Below, in pieces: positions 15,993-26,175 of a stretch of 64,000 nt of DNA. The notes beneath the pieces were generated by a model. The model had not been told where the DNA came from. It was given only the letters and a program-made list of their open reading frames with translations, and did not search any database. Within the stretch, counting starts at the first letter, position 1. The number at the start of each line of letters is the position of its first letter. A program made the translations under genes and the position numbers. The stretch is from an uncultured Methanospirillum sp. (lineage in GTDB: Archaea; Halobacteriota; Methanomicrobia; Methanomicrobiales; Methanospirillaceae): positions 496,001 through 560,000 of the forward strand of contig NZ_OY764544.1 in the NCBI RefSeq assembly GCF_963668475.1, in the 5' to 3' direction.

Positions 15993-18584
15993 ATGCCATC
16001 CCAAAGTGATAATCAAAAATCAAAAATACTTGAGATTTTATCTGCGGAAAACAGTTCCATGTCGATCTCAATGATAGCACAGAAATCTGGGATAAACCGG
16101 CATACTGTTGCTCGTCACCTGGATATCCTTGAGATGTTTGGAAAAGTTAAAAAAGTCGAGAAGGGTGTCGCAAAAAAGTATATGATCATCGAAGATTTTC
16201 CAATATCAGGCCTTATTGATCTGAGTGAAGATCTTATCATTATACTTGATTCAAATTTATATATACAATATCTGAATAATGCTGCTCTCAAATTTTTTAA
16301 GTCAACATTAAGTGGTTCAGTAGGAAAAAAAATATCAGACATATCGCTCCCCTATTTTACAAGAAATTCAATATTAGATGAATTAACGAAGTTCACATTC
16401 AAAAAGCCAATTATTCTTGAGATCAAAAATGACGATCAAAGATGGTTTCAGATAACAATTCTCGGATATTCTCTTTTACATGCACCAAATCAAATCGCAA
16501 TTATCTTTACAGATATTTCATTAAAGAAGAAGATTGAGACCGATCTTAAAATAGCTCAGGAAAAGTATTCTATTGCTTTTCAGTCATCGCCTGATGCTAT
16601 TCTAATTAGTGATTTCAAAACTGGCGAACTCATTGAAGTAAATGAGGCAACCTGTACGATATTGGGATATACACGTGAAGAACTGATAGGACATACTACT
16701 CGTGAACTTGGAGTCTTTAAAGATCCATCCATTAGAGACAGGATAATACATAATCACAATTCATCTGACGATAATAATCGAGTTGAAACTGAGGTCGTTA
16801 AGAAAAACGGCGAAACTGCATATATCTCGATAGTAATCAACAAAATTAATATAGGAGAGCAGATGTGCCTCCTTTCATCAGCTCGTGATATAACAGAAAA
16901 GAAAGAAGCCGAACTACAGATTAAACGAAGCGAAGAACTGTATCGGCTTCTTGCTGATAATACCCAGGATGTAATCTGGATTCTGGATATAACGACACAA
17001 CGCTTTACCTATGTCAGTCCATCAGTATATCGATTGCGGGGGTATACACCTGAAGAGGTACTAACACAGCCCATGCAGAAGGTTATGACAAAGGAATCAT
17101 ATGAAAGAATTACTAATAAAGTCCCTCAAATTATTCAGGATTTAAAAAACGGGATAATTAGTCCATATAATACTTCTAGAGTCGATCAGATACGAAAAGA
17201 TGGAACGATAGTTCCAACTGAAGTAGTAACCAGTTTTCTTCGTGATTCAACTGGAAAATATTCTCACGTATTAGGTGTATCACGGGACATATCGGTTCGG
17301 TTAACAATAGAAGAAAAATTAAAAGAGAGCGAGAGCCAGTACAAATTTTTAGCTGAATCAATAAAAGATGTGGTCTGGATTGTAGACCCTGTTAGTCTAA
17401 CATTAAAATATGTGAGTCCATCAGTTTTTGGATTACTTGGATATTCACCAGAAGAACTCATATCAGGTGGGTTTGAAATAATCATTCCATCAGATAATCA
17501 TGATAATATTATCCAGACAATCAGGGAAAGATATCATCATTTTATTCATCAAACTCAAGAAAGATCATTTTTTATTGAAGAAATTCAGACACTGACCAAA
17601 TCAGGAGACAAAATATGGGTGGAAATTTCGTCACAATTTTCTCTCAATCCATCTTCAAGTGAAGTTCAGTTAGTCGGAATTATCAGAGATATTTCTGAGA
17701 AAAAGAAGTTTCATGAGGAACTTCTTGAGAGTGAAGCAAAATACCGGCTTGTATCAGAAAATGTACATGATCTCATCTGGATGATATCTGTAGAGACACA
17801 AAAAATTTTATTTGTCAGTCCTTCAATTCAGAATTTCTATGGATTTCTTCCGAATGAAGTCATTGGACAACCTTTTTCCACAATAATTCCGAAGCCACAA
17901 TTTGATGAGATAATGAAACGGTTCCATAAAAAAATTACTCATTTAGAATCTGGTGATGAATCCAAACGATATTCACGCTTTGAAATAGAGCATCCTCATC
18001 GTGATGGTCATCGGATGATCATTGAGATATCGGCTACACTTATTACGGATTCATCCCGAAAGGTAATTAACATTCTTGGATTGTCTCGTGATATTACTGA
18101 AGAAAAAAATAATAAACATGCTCTTCAGAAAAGCGAGGCAATGTTCAAGAGTATTTTTAATGAATCACCAATAAGTCATATTCTCTGTGATCATTATGGG
18201 AAGATTATTCAGATTAATCAGGTATTAATGGATGAATTTGGTATACAGGACAATTCAGCACTGGTTGGACAGTGTATTTGGAATATTATCCCCTTAACAA
18301 ATGAAGAACATATTGCTATTATTTCGGGAAAAAAAATCAGTCATGAAATAACTATTTCCTTTGACTATTTGTGGGAAAATGGTTTGATACCCACAAATAA
18401 AAGTAGATCTGCAATTTTTGATATGAAAATAACTCCACTTCTGACAATGACTCCCGATGAAGTTGGATACTTAATCCATCTATTAAATATTACAGAAAAG
18501 AGAAAGATCGAGTTAGAACTTAAAAATACGTATCTTTCACTTCAAAATGCAAATGACACACATTTTAAAGAAAAACCTGAATAA
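15993..18584 (+). CDS. HTH DNA-binding protein with a string of about six PAS domains
   Basis: 863 residues. The first ~70 form a winged-HTH-like domain (KILEILSAENSSMSISMIAQ, then SGINRHTVARHLDILEMFGK). PAS domains follow at about 75-180, 190-305, 313-437, 443-567, 573-696 and 703-850, shown by repeated linkers such as ISLKKKIE, DITEKKEAE, DISVRLTIE, DISEKKKFH, DITEEKNNK and NITEKRKIE. PAS3, PAS4 and PAS5 are alike (each has a VIWI-, VVWI- or LIWM-type start and a YVSPSV-like motif), implying internal duplication. There is no kinase, cyclase or phosphodiesterase domain, so the HTH is the only visible output: a one-component transcription regulator. Targets are unknown. Confidence 0.88.
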   Translation: MPSQSDNQKSKILEILSAENSSMSISMIAQKSGINRHTVARHLDILEMFGKVKKVEKGVAKKYMIIEDFPISGLIDLSEDLIIILDSNLYIQYLNNAALKFFKSTLSGSVGKKISDISLPYFTRNSILDELTKFTFKKPIILEIKNDDQRWFQITILGYSLLHAPNQIAIIFTDISLKKKIETDLKIAQEKYSIAFQSSPDAILISDFKTGELIEVNEATCTILGYTREELIGHTTRELGVFKDPSIRDRIIHNHNSSDDNNRVETEVVKKNGETAYISIVINKINIGEQMCLLSSARDITEKKEAELQIKRSEELYRLLADNTQDVIWILDITTQRFTYVSPSVYRLRGYTPEEVLTQPMQKVMTKESYERITNKVPQIIQDLKNGIISPYNTSRVDQIRKDGTIVPTEVVTSFLRDSTGKYSHVLGVSRDISVRLTIEEKLKESESQYKFLAESIKDVVWIVDPVSLTLKYVSPSVFGLLGYSPEELISGGFEIIIPSDNHDNIIQTIRERYHHFIHQTQERSFFIEEIQTLTKSGDKIWVEISSQFSLNPSSSEVQLVGIIRDISEKKKFHEELLESEAKYRLVSENVHDLIWMISVETQKILFVSPSIQNFYGFLPNEVIGQPFSTIIPKPQFDEIMKRFHKKITHLESGDESKRYSRFEIEHPHRDGHRMIIEISATLITDSSRKVINILGLSRDITEEKNNKHALQKSEAMFKSIFNESPISHILCDHYGKIIQINQVLMDEFGIQDNSALVGQCIWNIIPLTNEEHIAIISGKKISHEITISFDYLWENGLIPTNKSRSAIFDMKITPLLTMTPDEVGYLIHLLNITEKRKIELELKNTYLSLQNANDTHFKEKPE

Positions 18585-18616
18585 CCCCATTGAGGATATT
18601 TTCTGGATATAATCTG

Positions 18617-20326
18617 TCATGGTATTTCTGGAACAGGCACCAATGGAAGAGTAAGGGTAAATGTTGTTCCCTTTTCTTTTCCTTCACTTGTAGCGATAAT
18701 ATATCCCCGATGTAAGGCTACAATTTTCTTAACCATAGAAAGACCAAGACCCTTGTGAACGGGGTCACTTCTTGAAGGATCACCGATGGCGAAATCTTCC
18801 CAGATATAGTTAATCATATCCCCTGGAATTCCAGACCCTGTATCAACTATCTGAATAGAACACCATTCCCCTTTTACAACTCCGGTAACGGTAATGGATC
18901 CAGAAATCGAGTTAAACTGAATTGCATTGAGGATCAGATTATTAAACAGGACAGGAGCTTGAGAACGTGATAGTCTGAGTACAAGATCCCGGGGAATCTG
19001 ATTTTTAACCTGAATTTGTTTCCCTTCTATTAAAGAGGTGTGCTGTTTAAAAATATCCTCAATAAACTCAAACAAATTACATTTCATATAATCATCAATG
19101 TACACCTGACTATTCAGATGTGCATATGAAATTATATCTTCAACCATCTCCCGAAGATATCCTATTCGTATCTCAAAGAGCCGAATTATTTCCAGAAGAT
19201 GTGCATCTGTAATATACTCTTTTAAAAGAGGAATTAGTGCAATAACGGGGGTTAATGGTGTACGGAGATCATGGGCCAGATTGTTAATAAACATGTCTTT
19301 CTGTTTAAGCAACTGTTCTACCATTCGATTCCGATCCATAACTTCATCAGATAATGATCTGACCTCTTGTTTCTGTTTAATCAGATTCCATTCAAGGGTT
19401 GTGGTAAACTGAGCCATGTCGTCCCGTGAACATGTAAGTATTTCATTCGATTTTTCAAGTTTTTTCGCATATCCTTCAAGATCGGTGTGCTTATGGATCA
19501 GGTCACTTACATCATGAGCAATACAAACAGTGCCTTTCTTGTGTCCAATTTTCTCATGAAAGGGGATCGTTATTATCTTAAAATATTCCTCAATTTCTTC
19601 TGATCTCTTATAGACAAGTATTGGGTCATGCGTATGTGGTTTTTCAATAGAGTTATGTAAAAATTCAGATAGTCCCGGTATTAAACTATCAACATCCTTT
19701 CCTTTGGACTTGTGAAAGGAGACAGAAAATTTCTTTTCCATAGTTTTATTGATATCAATGATGTTGCTTTTGCTATCTACTACTACAATAAGTTCAGGAA
19801 CAGAATCAAAAATAGTGCGATACAGATCAACCTGATACATGCAGGATTCAATCGATTTATCCAGTTCGTCAATTTTCCTGATGAAACCGGTTATCTCATA
19901 TATCCCGGATGAATTTTTACTAATCTGACCTAATTCATTAACCCATAGATATCTTCCATTGGCATGTCGAAGCCTGTAATCTACATTATATATTTCGAGC
20001 CTTGACAAGGCAGTTTCAATACTTTTTTTTCTTCGATAGTAATCAGAACGGTGTATCAGAGTATCAAACAGAATCTGATTTTGTGTTAACGACTCAGGAG
20101 TATACCCAAGATTATCATGAATTTTGTGATTGATATGTAAAATGATGGTAGAATCAAGGTATTGTGACTGGAAGCAGATCCCGGGAAGATTATTAAATAT
20201 TTTTTTATATTCGTCCTGATTGTTGAATTTTGATGAACTATTGAATGCATTATTCTGATCCAAATTCTGGTTATTGGATATAGTATTCCCGGATTTAGAA
20301 TATGGGCACTCAGAAGGTTTCATCAA
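18617..20326 (-). CDS. PAS-PAS soluble histidine kinase (HisKA-HATPase)
   Basis: 569 residues. PAS domains at about 45-155 (IFNNLPGICF...DYRLRHANGRYLWV) and 165-280 are followed by a coiled-coil linker. The HisKA helix reads LAHDLRTPLTPVIALIPLL with the phospho-acceptor His near residue 350, and the HATPase has NNLILNAIQFN, VDTGSGIP and GLGLSMVKKIV. It is a clear paralogue of the next upstream gene (20335-21903), from which it is separated by eight bases, so the two form an operon. No membrane segment and no own receiver are present. Possible partners are the response regulators elsewhere in the window. Confidence 0.9.
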   Translation of the reverse strand: MMKPSECPYSKSGNTISNNQNLDQNNAFNSSSKFNNQDEYKKIFNNLPGICFQSQYLDSTIILHINHKIHDNLGYTPESLTQNQILFDTLIHRSDYYRRKKSIETALSRLEIYNVDYRLRHANGRYLWVNELGQISKNSSGIYEITGFIRKIDELDKSIESCMYQVDLYRTIFDSVPELIVVVDSKSNIIDINKTMEKKFSVSFHKSKGKDVDSLIPGLSEFLHNSIEKPHTHDPILVYKRSEEIEEYFKIITIPFHEKIGHKKGTVCIAHDVSDLIHKHTDLEGYAKKLEKSNEILTCSRDDMAQFTTTLEWNLIKQKQEVRSLSDEVMDRNRMVEQLLKQKDMFINNLAHDLRTPLTPVIALIPLLKEYITDAHLLEIIRLFEIRIGYLREMVEDIISYAHLNSQVYIDDYMKCNLFEFIEDIFKQHTSLIEGKQIQVKNQIPRDLVLRLSRSQAPVLFNNLILNAIQFNSISGSITVTGVVKGEWCSIQIVDTGSGIPGDMINYIWEDFAIGDPSRSDPVHKGLGLSMVKKIVALHRGYIIATSEGKEKGTTFTLTLPLVPVPEIP

Positions 20327-20334
20327 TCATACCA

Positions 20335-21903
20335 TTACTGTGATGTTGATACTGTACACAACACCGGATTCTCACTACGGTTCAAAGGTAAGGTGATAGT
20401 AAAAGTTGCTCCCGTTCCTATTCCATTACTTGTTGCAGTAATCGTTCCCCCATGCATGACCACGATTTGTCTGACTATTGAAAGGCCAAGTCCTTTTGAA
20501 TGAGGATTTTTTCTGGCTGTATCCCCAATTACGAACTCATCCCACATCGTATCAAGAAGATGAGGAGGAATTCCAATTCCGGAATCCGAAATCAAAATTT
20601 TGATAATTCCTTTTTGGATTTCTCCCTGTATTTTTATTGAACCCCGAAAAATGTTATAGGAGACGGCATTAGATACAAGATTTCTAAAAATAATAGGTGC
20701 CAGGTTTTTAGAAAGAGAAACTGATATTTCTGGAGGGAGAGAGATATCAATACTCAGTTCTTTCTCCCTAATCAGGAATGAATTAATCTTCATTGCATCC
20801 TCAATAAGGGAATCCACATTAAATAATGAATAATCATCAATACAGGTAACCTGATTAAGGGTTGCATATTGAATGATTGTATTAACCATATTCTGAAGAT
20901 TTTCAATACTATCGCTGAATAATTGCAGTAATTCTTTTGAATCAGGATCCTGTATACTATCAATAATCAGAGGCAGCATTGCAATTATCGGAGTTAATGG
21001 AGTTCTGAGATCATGTGCCAGTTGTGTGATGAAAAACTCCTTCTGATTTACCAGTTGTTCAACGAGAAGGTTTTTTTCTTCTATTATTTTTGATAAACGG
21101 TTGACATCTTCAACCTGTTTCAATGTTTCCTGTTCAAGAAGGGAATTTGATTCTTCAAGATTCTTTAAAACTCTACCTAATTCATGTAATTTCTGTATTA
21201 CCTTCTCAACCGTTTGTAAAAGAGATTCTTCCCGGTATTTTTCTGTTGATATATCCCGGGATATCTGAATATATCCTACATGACCTTGGCTATATGAGTA
21301 AATTGATGATGTTGATATTGAATGGACCTTATGTGTAACATCATCGTAAACCTCTTCCATCTGTCCCGATTCTTGTGATCTATTTTTAAAACCAGGTGAA
21401 CAACAGAATTTCGCGATATAGTGATCAGGTGATTGGTTTATCCGGTTAGTTAGTGAATTATTGACGAATAATATCTGGCTATCAGGAGAAACTATAGATA
21501 CATACTCGTCGATCGAATCCAATGCCTGTTTTAATAGATCTCGTTCTTTTACGACCTCTTGATGGATTTTTTCCTGTTCGGTGATATCAATAAGTATGAC
21601 ATCCAGCCACATATCACAAGCATTAGTACATACATTTCCCCGTTCAAAAAAAGTGTGTATGGTCCCATCAGCATGATGAAATCTGTATTCAAGTGAGTAC
21701 GTCTTTTTTGTCCATATACCATGACGTATTGCCAACTCTCGTTTGGAGAGATCAGTTTTTACAATATATTGTTCAAATCCTCCGGGTTTTTCTAAATCTT
21801 CAGGAGAATGTCCGGAAATGTCTGAAATCTCTGATGAAGATAAAAGGATTTGTGAGGGGAATGTCGCCATAAACCTACAGGATGCAATGGAAAAGAAACT
21901 CAT
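20335..21903 (-). CDS. PAS histidine kinase, tandem paralogue of the following kinase
   Basis: 522 residues. The first PAS begins almost at the N-terminus (ILLSSSEISDISGHSPEDLE...EYRFHHADGT) and a second lies at about 125-240, then a coiled coil. The HisKA helix is LAHDLRTPLTPIIAMLPLI; the HATPase has RNLVSNAVSYN, SDSGIGIP and GLGLSIVRQIV. Compared with its sibling it lacks about 40 N-terminal residues. A GGAG nine bases before the ATG at 21903 supports that start, although the frame stays open upstream to about 21955, close to a copy of the hairpin repeat. Architecture and catalytic motifs match the sibling. Confidence 0.88.
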   Translation of the reverse strand: MSFFSIASCRFMATFPSQILLSSSEISDISGHSPEDLEKPGGFEQYIVKTDLSKRELAIRHGIWTKKTYSLEYRFHHADGTIHTFFERGNVCTNACDMWLDVILIDITEQEKIHQEVVKERDLLKQALDSIDEYVSIVSPDSQILFVNNSLTNRINQSPDHYIAKFCCSPGFKNRSQESGQMEEVYDDVTHKVHSISTSSIYSYSQGHVGYIQISRDISTEKYREESLLQTVEKVIQKLHELGRVLKNLEESNSLLEQETLKQVEDVNRLSKIIEEKNLLVEQLVNQKEFFITQLAHDLRTPLTPIIAMLPLIIDSIQDPDSKELLQLFSDSIENLQNMVNTIIQYATLNQVTCIDDYSLFNVDSLIEDAMKINSFLIREKELSIDISLPPEISVSLSKNLAPIIFRNLVSNAVSYNIFRGSIKIQGEIQKGIIKILISDSGIGIPPHLLDTMWDEFVIGDTARKNPHSKGLGLSIVRQIVVMHGGTITATSNGIGTGATFTITLPLNRSENPVLCTVSTSQ

Positions 21904-21962
21904 AGGGTACAGCTCCGCATCAAAATAGATAGGAAGGTAGACGGATTATGTAATGATTGATT

Positions 21963-22030
21963 AAAAACCCCAACGGTGCCCCGTTGGGGGCCCCAGGTAG
22001 GACCGGTGAAAAGGACTTTTTCATGCAAAA
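21963..22030 (-). repeat. Dispersed hairpin element, copy B
   Basis: On the minus strand this is nearly base-for-base the same as copy A: CATGAAAAAG, TTTTCACCGG, CTACCTGGGG, then CCCCAACGG-GGCA-CCGTTGGGG and five T. The stem is nine base pairs with a four-base loop and a T tail, so it could end transcripts from the MCP-cheW operon upstream. It lies 60 bases before the kinase gene at 20335-21903. The rest of the 21904-22358 gap has one TGGCGCC site and nothing gene-like. Confidence 0.8.
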
Positions 22031-22238
22031 TAATATCCGGAGTCATATGTTAACCGTTCAGCAGATCACTCATATTGTTTTTGGAAAATCATTCAGAGAG
22101 ATTAAAGTTGGTATTAGATAAATAATCATATCAGAATCAGATCCAGATATTTGGCAAAATCATTCCAGGTAACTGATAACTCTGAATAGTAATTATTCAT
22201 GAATATAGAAATGAATCAAGGGAGATAAAAAATGATTT

Positions 22239-22254
22239 TAACTGGCGCCTATAG
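22239..22254. promoter_or_regulatory. TGGCGCC palindrome site 3
   Basis: TAACTGGCGCCTATAG shares the core and part of the flanks with sites 1, 2 and 4. It lies about 105 bases past the end of cheW and about 335 bases upstream of the paired kinases. Confidence 0.4.
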
Positions 22255-22358
22255 AATTACACAGATTATGAAATAATGATAGATAATAGAGAAAAATGAA
22301 GAAACAATCCTGATTTTCAGGAAAGATAGTATCAGATATTCATTAATAATAAGATGAA

Positions 22359-22862
22359 TTATCTGGTTGTTACGTTATCAAGAAGAGCTTTAATATCAAG
22401 CCAGATCACTAACTCCCGTCTTGAATCATTGGTATTATCCAAAGATTTTTTTATAATTCCTAAAATATGTGCATCTTCATCATCCGTATGAGACTGATCA
22501 ATATCTTTCATTGAAACGGTCATAACTGAAGATACATCATCAACAAGAATGCCGGTTTTTATCGCTGTTAAACTGCTATCAAGTACTATCAGCCTAGAAT
22601 CAGTTTGACTTTCGGTACTGGATTTTTGGATCTTTAACAGAGATTTCAGATCGATTACCGTGGTGATCTCTCCCCTGAGATCAATGATCCCTCTGATATG
22701 GGAAGGGGTATGAGGAAGAGGAGTGATTCGCATCGACTCAACGATCTCCCGTACATCGAAAAGGTTAATTGCAAACTTGTTATCTCCAAGTATGAACTCA
22801 ACAACCTGAATCTCATCATCAGTCGAGTTTTTATTTGGATTTGTCTTTTCAAGGGTGTTCAT
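22359..22862 (-). CDS. cheW: CheW-type chemotaxis coupling protein
   Basis: 167 residues with the CheW fold: VEFILGDNKFAINLFDVREIV, the LPHTPSHIRGIIDLRGEITT segment that contacts receptors and the kinase, and GILVDDVSSVM. CheW links chemoreceptors to the kinase CheA. It starts six bases after the stop of the soluble receptor gene, so the two are made together and probably pair. No cheA, cheY-type motor regulator or cheR lies in this cluster, so the pair must use a signalling core encoded elsewhere or act on one of the kinases nearby. Confidence 0.93.
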   Translation of the reverse strand: MNTLEKTNPNKNSTDDEIQVVEFILGDNKFAINLFDVREIVESMRITPLPHTPSHIRGIIDLRGEITTVIDLKSLLKIQKSSTESQTDSRLIVLDSSLTAIKTGILVDDVSSVMTVSMKDIDQSHTDDEDAHILGIIKKSLDNTNDSRRELVIWLDIKALLDNVTTR

Positions 22863-22868
22863 CCGATC

Positions 22869-24755
22869 TCACACCGTAAACCTTGAGATCTCTGTAGATA
22901 CTGCCTCAACACTCTGTGACACATCCTGTATTGCCTGTACAATCTGGGCAAGGGCGGCAGAAGCTTCTTCAGTCGCTGCAGAAGAATCCACAGCCTGCTG
23001 GACAGTATTGCTCAGCAGAGTGGCAACTTCAGTCACGCTGGCAGTAATCTCCTCAACCGATGCTGCCTGCTCTTCGGTTACCGATGCCATATTAGTTACC
23101 TTTTGTGAAATATCCTCTATGGATTGTGCAATACTTGTAAACGCGGTGATGGTTTCAGTCAGAGATGCATTTCCTTCCTGAACATTTGTAACAGAACTCT
23201 TCACTGCCTCTGCTGCCTTCTGTGATTTTGTCTGAAGATTACTGATCATTTCGGTAATACTTTCAGCAGACTGACGTGACTCCTGTGCCAGTGATTTGAC
23301 TTCAGCTGCGACAACGGCAAATCCCCGTCCAGCCTCTCCGGCACGGGCAGCCTCAATCGCAGCATTTAGTGCAAGAAGATTTGTCTGGTTTGCGATATCA
23401 GAGATCAGTTTGACAATCTTTCCGATCTGGTCCATCTGATTTCTGATATCATTCACGATAGTATCAACCTCTTCTGAGGTCTTGGTGATACCGTCCATAG
23501 CCTGTTCAGTATTTTTAGCGAGTTGAATACCAAGTTTGCTTCTATCATCGGCTACACTAGCAAGTTTTGCTACCGATTCGCTATCAATCGCCATATTTGA
23601 GACCGTTGTGGACAGATCTTCCATCGCACGAAGGATCTGTCTGACACCTTCTTCACCATGTTCTGTGGTCTCACTCAGTGAATTCGAGGATTGAGCAAGC
23701 AAATTTGTTCCGGCAGACACTTCCTCCACACTGGCATTGACCTCTTCAGCTCCGGAAGCAATATCTACGATCTTTTCCTGGAAAACCCTGAACGGGTTGG
23801 TAATAATTGCTAATATCTGATTAATCCCTTTGGATATCTCTAAGAAATCTCCGGAGTACCGCTTTTCATCTGTTCGGGCTGTCAGATCGCCACTCTGTGC
23901 CATCTGAATCACCTGTAATATATCGGCTATTGCCTGTTTCTGATCAGTGAGGTCATAATACACAGATAACACATGGGTGACTTTGCCTGTTGTGTCAGTG
24001 AGAGGAATATTGTGACGTTCTAATGTCTTGATACCGGTAGAGAAGTCAAAAACCGCTTCTCCCTGACTTGGTTTGCCAGTTTTAAATGTATCCGCAACAC
24101 TTGTGCCGGTCTCTTTCAGATATTTAAAATCTCTGATAGAAATGCGGCCGATATCTTGAGCATTGAATCCCATGAGTTTCAATGCCACATTATTCATAAC
24201 AGTGACGTTGAGATCAGGGTCCCAGACCACCATTGGGTATGGGTTTTCATTCACAATCGTGTTAGACCTGTTTTTCAGGATCTCGATCTCGTTAAGTTCG
24301 GTTTTCAGTTCAGTTACATCATTGTACACTGAAATAATTACCTTGACATCACCTTTTTCATCAAGAATTGGTATTGTATATCGTATCCAGGTATAGACGC
24401 CATTTGGAAACTGAAATGTCGCCTCACCAGTCTTCATTTCCCGGTCACGAATGGTTTCCTGGATTCCATCACCCTTACGGTCGAGGTACACAAAGTCAGA
24501 TATTCTGAGTGAAAGAGCTTTTTCTTTTGAATAGCCAGTAGATTTTATAAATGCATCATTAACATCGATAACCTTGAGATCAGTATTCCAGATAAGGATG
24601 GGATTGGGATTATACCGAAGTATTGATTCATATTTGTTTTTTTCTCTTTTCAGGTCAATTATCTCGTTATTGAGTGATTCCATTTTCTCCTTGAGAACCG
24701 TAATATCAGAATTTGAATCAAAGGCCCCGGGTATCTGTGGAGAGTCAGAATTCAT
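22869..24755 (-). CDS. Soluble PAS-PAS methyl-accepting chemoreceptor
   Basis: 628 residues with no membrane helices. A coiled coil (about 12-40) leads to PAS domains at about 45-155 and 165-275 (each with an ILIWN- or MVVWD-type start and a KVIDVN- or NVTVMN-like motif), then a HAMP-like module near 280-330. The MCP signalling domain occupies about 350-628, with the conserved hairpin tip [20 protein letters not shown] and [16 protein letters not shown]. It should sense an internal signal such as redox state or a metabolite through PAS and relay it via the co-encoded CheW. A TATA box places the transcript start almost at the ATG, so the message is nearly leaderless. Confidence 0.93.
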   Translation of the reverse strand: MNSDSPQIPGAFDSNSDITVLKEKMESLNNEIIDLKREKNKYESILRYNPNPILIWNTDLKVIDVNDAFIKSTGYSKEKALSLRISDFVYLDRKGDGIQETIRDREMKTGEATFQFPNGVYTWIRYTIPILDEKGDVKVIISVYNDVTELKTELNEIEILKNRSNTIVNENPYPMVVWDPDLNVTVMNNVALKLMGFNAQDIGRISIRDFKYLKETGTSVADTFKTGKPSQGEAVFDFSTGIKTLERHNIPLTDTTGKVTHVLSVYYDLTDQKQAIADILQVIQMAQSGDLTARTDEKRYSGDFLEISKGINQILAIITNPFRVFQEKIVDIASGAEEVNASVEEVSAGTNLLAQSSNSLSETTEHGEEGVRQILRAMEDLSTTVSNMAIDSESVAKLASVADDRSKLGIQLAKNTEQAMDGITKTSEEVDTIVNDIRNQMDQIGKIVKLISDIANQTNLLALNAAIEAARAGEAGRGFAVVAAEVKSLAQESRQSAESITEMISNLQTKSQKAAEAVKSSVTNVQEGNASLTETITAFTSIAQSIEDISQKVTNMASVTEEQAASVEEITASVTEVATLLSNTVQQAVDSSAATEEASAALAQIVQAIQDVSQSVEAVSTEISRFTV

Positions 24756-24770
24756 ATTTACTATAACGGC

Positions 24771-24787
24771 ATGAGTATATAAAAAAG
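24771..24787 (-). promoter_or_regulatory. TATA box of the MCP-cheW operon
   Basis: On the minus strand TTTTTTATATACTC lies 20-30 bases before the ATG at 24755. This is the archaeal TATA distance for a leaderless start. A TGGCGCC palindrome sits immediately upstream. Confidence 0.55.
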
Positions 24788-24792
24788 GATTT

Positions 24793-24808
24793 CTATTGGC
24801 GCCAGTGA
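24793..24808. promoter_or_regulatory. TGGCGCC palindrome site 4, adjacent to the MCP TATA box
   Basis: CTATTGGCGCCAGTGA lies just upstream of the TATA box of the MCP-cheW operon, an activator-like position. It supports a regulatory role for the motif family. Between here and 25119 I see no gene or other clear element. Confidence 0.5.
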
Positions 24809-25119
24809 GAAGCCGCTCATAAGGTCAACTTTAAACTTGTAATATTACAGATTGTCATATATTAGAAGTTGACACATACCTGTAAAAGGATAATTATCGA
24901 TTCATAATTCTACGTAATAAAACAAGCTAAAAAAAGACATAACGTATTCCATTGAAGCAGAAACAAGACCGGTTCTATCAATTAAAATGAGTCAACCATT
25001 TGGTTCCCTGTAAAACCGGAGAAAACGCAGAAAAGGTAATAATTGATAAGAGTTGGAAGTCATTAATAATCATTCTTCATGTAACACATAGGAAATGAGA
25101 ATTATGAATAAAATAGTAT

Positions 25120-25872
25120 TTACAACGGTTTTTTCATTATCAGATATGTGTTCCCAAACTCATCAGGGTATTTCTCAAAGATTTTGGTCTGTCTTTTGAG
25201 CCCCCCTATTATCATCAGAGCGGTCTCATCATCTGCAAATTCTTCTTCGAGTTCTTTAAACTTCCCCCTCAATGTTCCATAGAAACTTTCTTCCCATACA
25301 GAGGAAGGGAGCCTGAAGGATCCAACCTTCTCAAGCCCGGCTTTTTGGATGATCTCAAATCCTTTCTCCTCGGTCATCATTGCCGGATGGAACTCGGCAA
25401 AGAATTCCCGTACCTCATCAGACGGGCTTTCAGTAAACCAGAATATATCAGAGATCATCATGTATCCGCCCTGTTTCAGGAATTTTTTCCAGTACATGAC
25501 AGCTTTTTCAATACCTATGATAGATGAGCATCCTTCAGCCCATATAATGTCGAAAGACTCCTCTTCAAAGGGAAGATCGTCCATTGATGCACAGACGGTT
25601 TTGATTCTCCCGGAAAAACCTTCGGCTACTATTTTTTCGTCCACTGCATCAAGGAAAGGCTGGTAAATATCTGTCGCAATAATCCTACAGGACGGGCACA
25701 AGCGGGCAAGGGCCATCGTCTGAACACCCTTCCCGCACCCGACATCAAGGATCTCACCACCTCCTTTTCCTTGTTCTACAATGAGAGAGAATGCTTTTCC
25801 CGTGTGCTCATCATCACCTGCCCCCTGCCTGGGAACTGATTCAAAAATCTTAAAAATTGGATGGATTTCCAT
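25120..25872 (-). CDS. Class I SAM-dependent methyltransferase
   Basis: 250 residues. Motif I is GEILDVGCGKGVQTMALARL near residues 34-53, followed by the acidic IIATDIY, then VCASMDDLPFEEESFDIIWA, the usual layout of UbiE/small-molecule methyltransferases that use S-adenosylmethionine. The C-terminal half (TESPSDEVREFFAEFHPAMM; FYGTLRGKFKELEEEF) probably shapes the acceptor site. The substrate is not predictable. The gene stands alone, with 300 bases on its upstream side that hold only a hairpin-element copy. Confidence 0.87.
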   Translation of the reverse strand: MEIHPIFKIFESVPRQGAGDDEHTGKAFSLIVEQGKGGGEILDVGCGKGVQTMALARLCPSCRIIATDIYQPFLDAVDEKIVAEGFSGRIKTVCASMDDLPFEEESFDIIWAEGCSSIIGIEKAVMYWKKFLKQGGYMMISDIFWFTESPSDEVREFFAEFHPAMMTEEKGFEIIQKAGLEKVGSFRLPSSVWEESFYGTLRGKFKELEEEFADDETALMIIGGLKRQTKIFEKYPDEFGNTYLIMKKPL

Positions 25873-26110
25873 AATAATTTTAATTTTTACGGCTTTATTA
25901 TGTTTCTTGTCTATTTCGGCTCATCAACAGTTGTTTACCAAGAATGGGCTGGTAGTTTTATCAGAAAGTAATTGAGTACTTCCGAAAAATGAGAGAAAGA
26001 TTGGGATATATATTAATAAAGGAAAGGGGTCCATGGTTAATTCGTAATCAAAAAACTGAGAATGGAAGAAATCAGAACGTATGATAAAACTGGAATCACT
26101 GGATAAATTG

Positions 26111-26175
26111 TACATGAAAAAGTTCTTTTCATCGGTTCTGCCTTGGGCACCCCAACGGGACACGGTTGGGGTTTT
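26111..26175 (+). repeat. Dispersed hairpin element, copy C (diverged)
   Basis: Related to copies A and B along its whole length: CATGAAAAAG, TTCTTTTCAT, CGGTTCTGCC, TTGGGCACCC, then CCCCAAC pairing with GTTGGGG and a T run. It differs at about ten positions, so it is older or from another subfamily. Its end overlaps the stop codon of the minus-strand amidotransferase gene. The remaining 25873-26110 shows no coding sequence. Confidence 0.65.
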
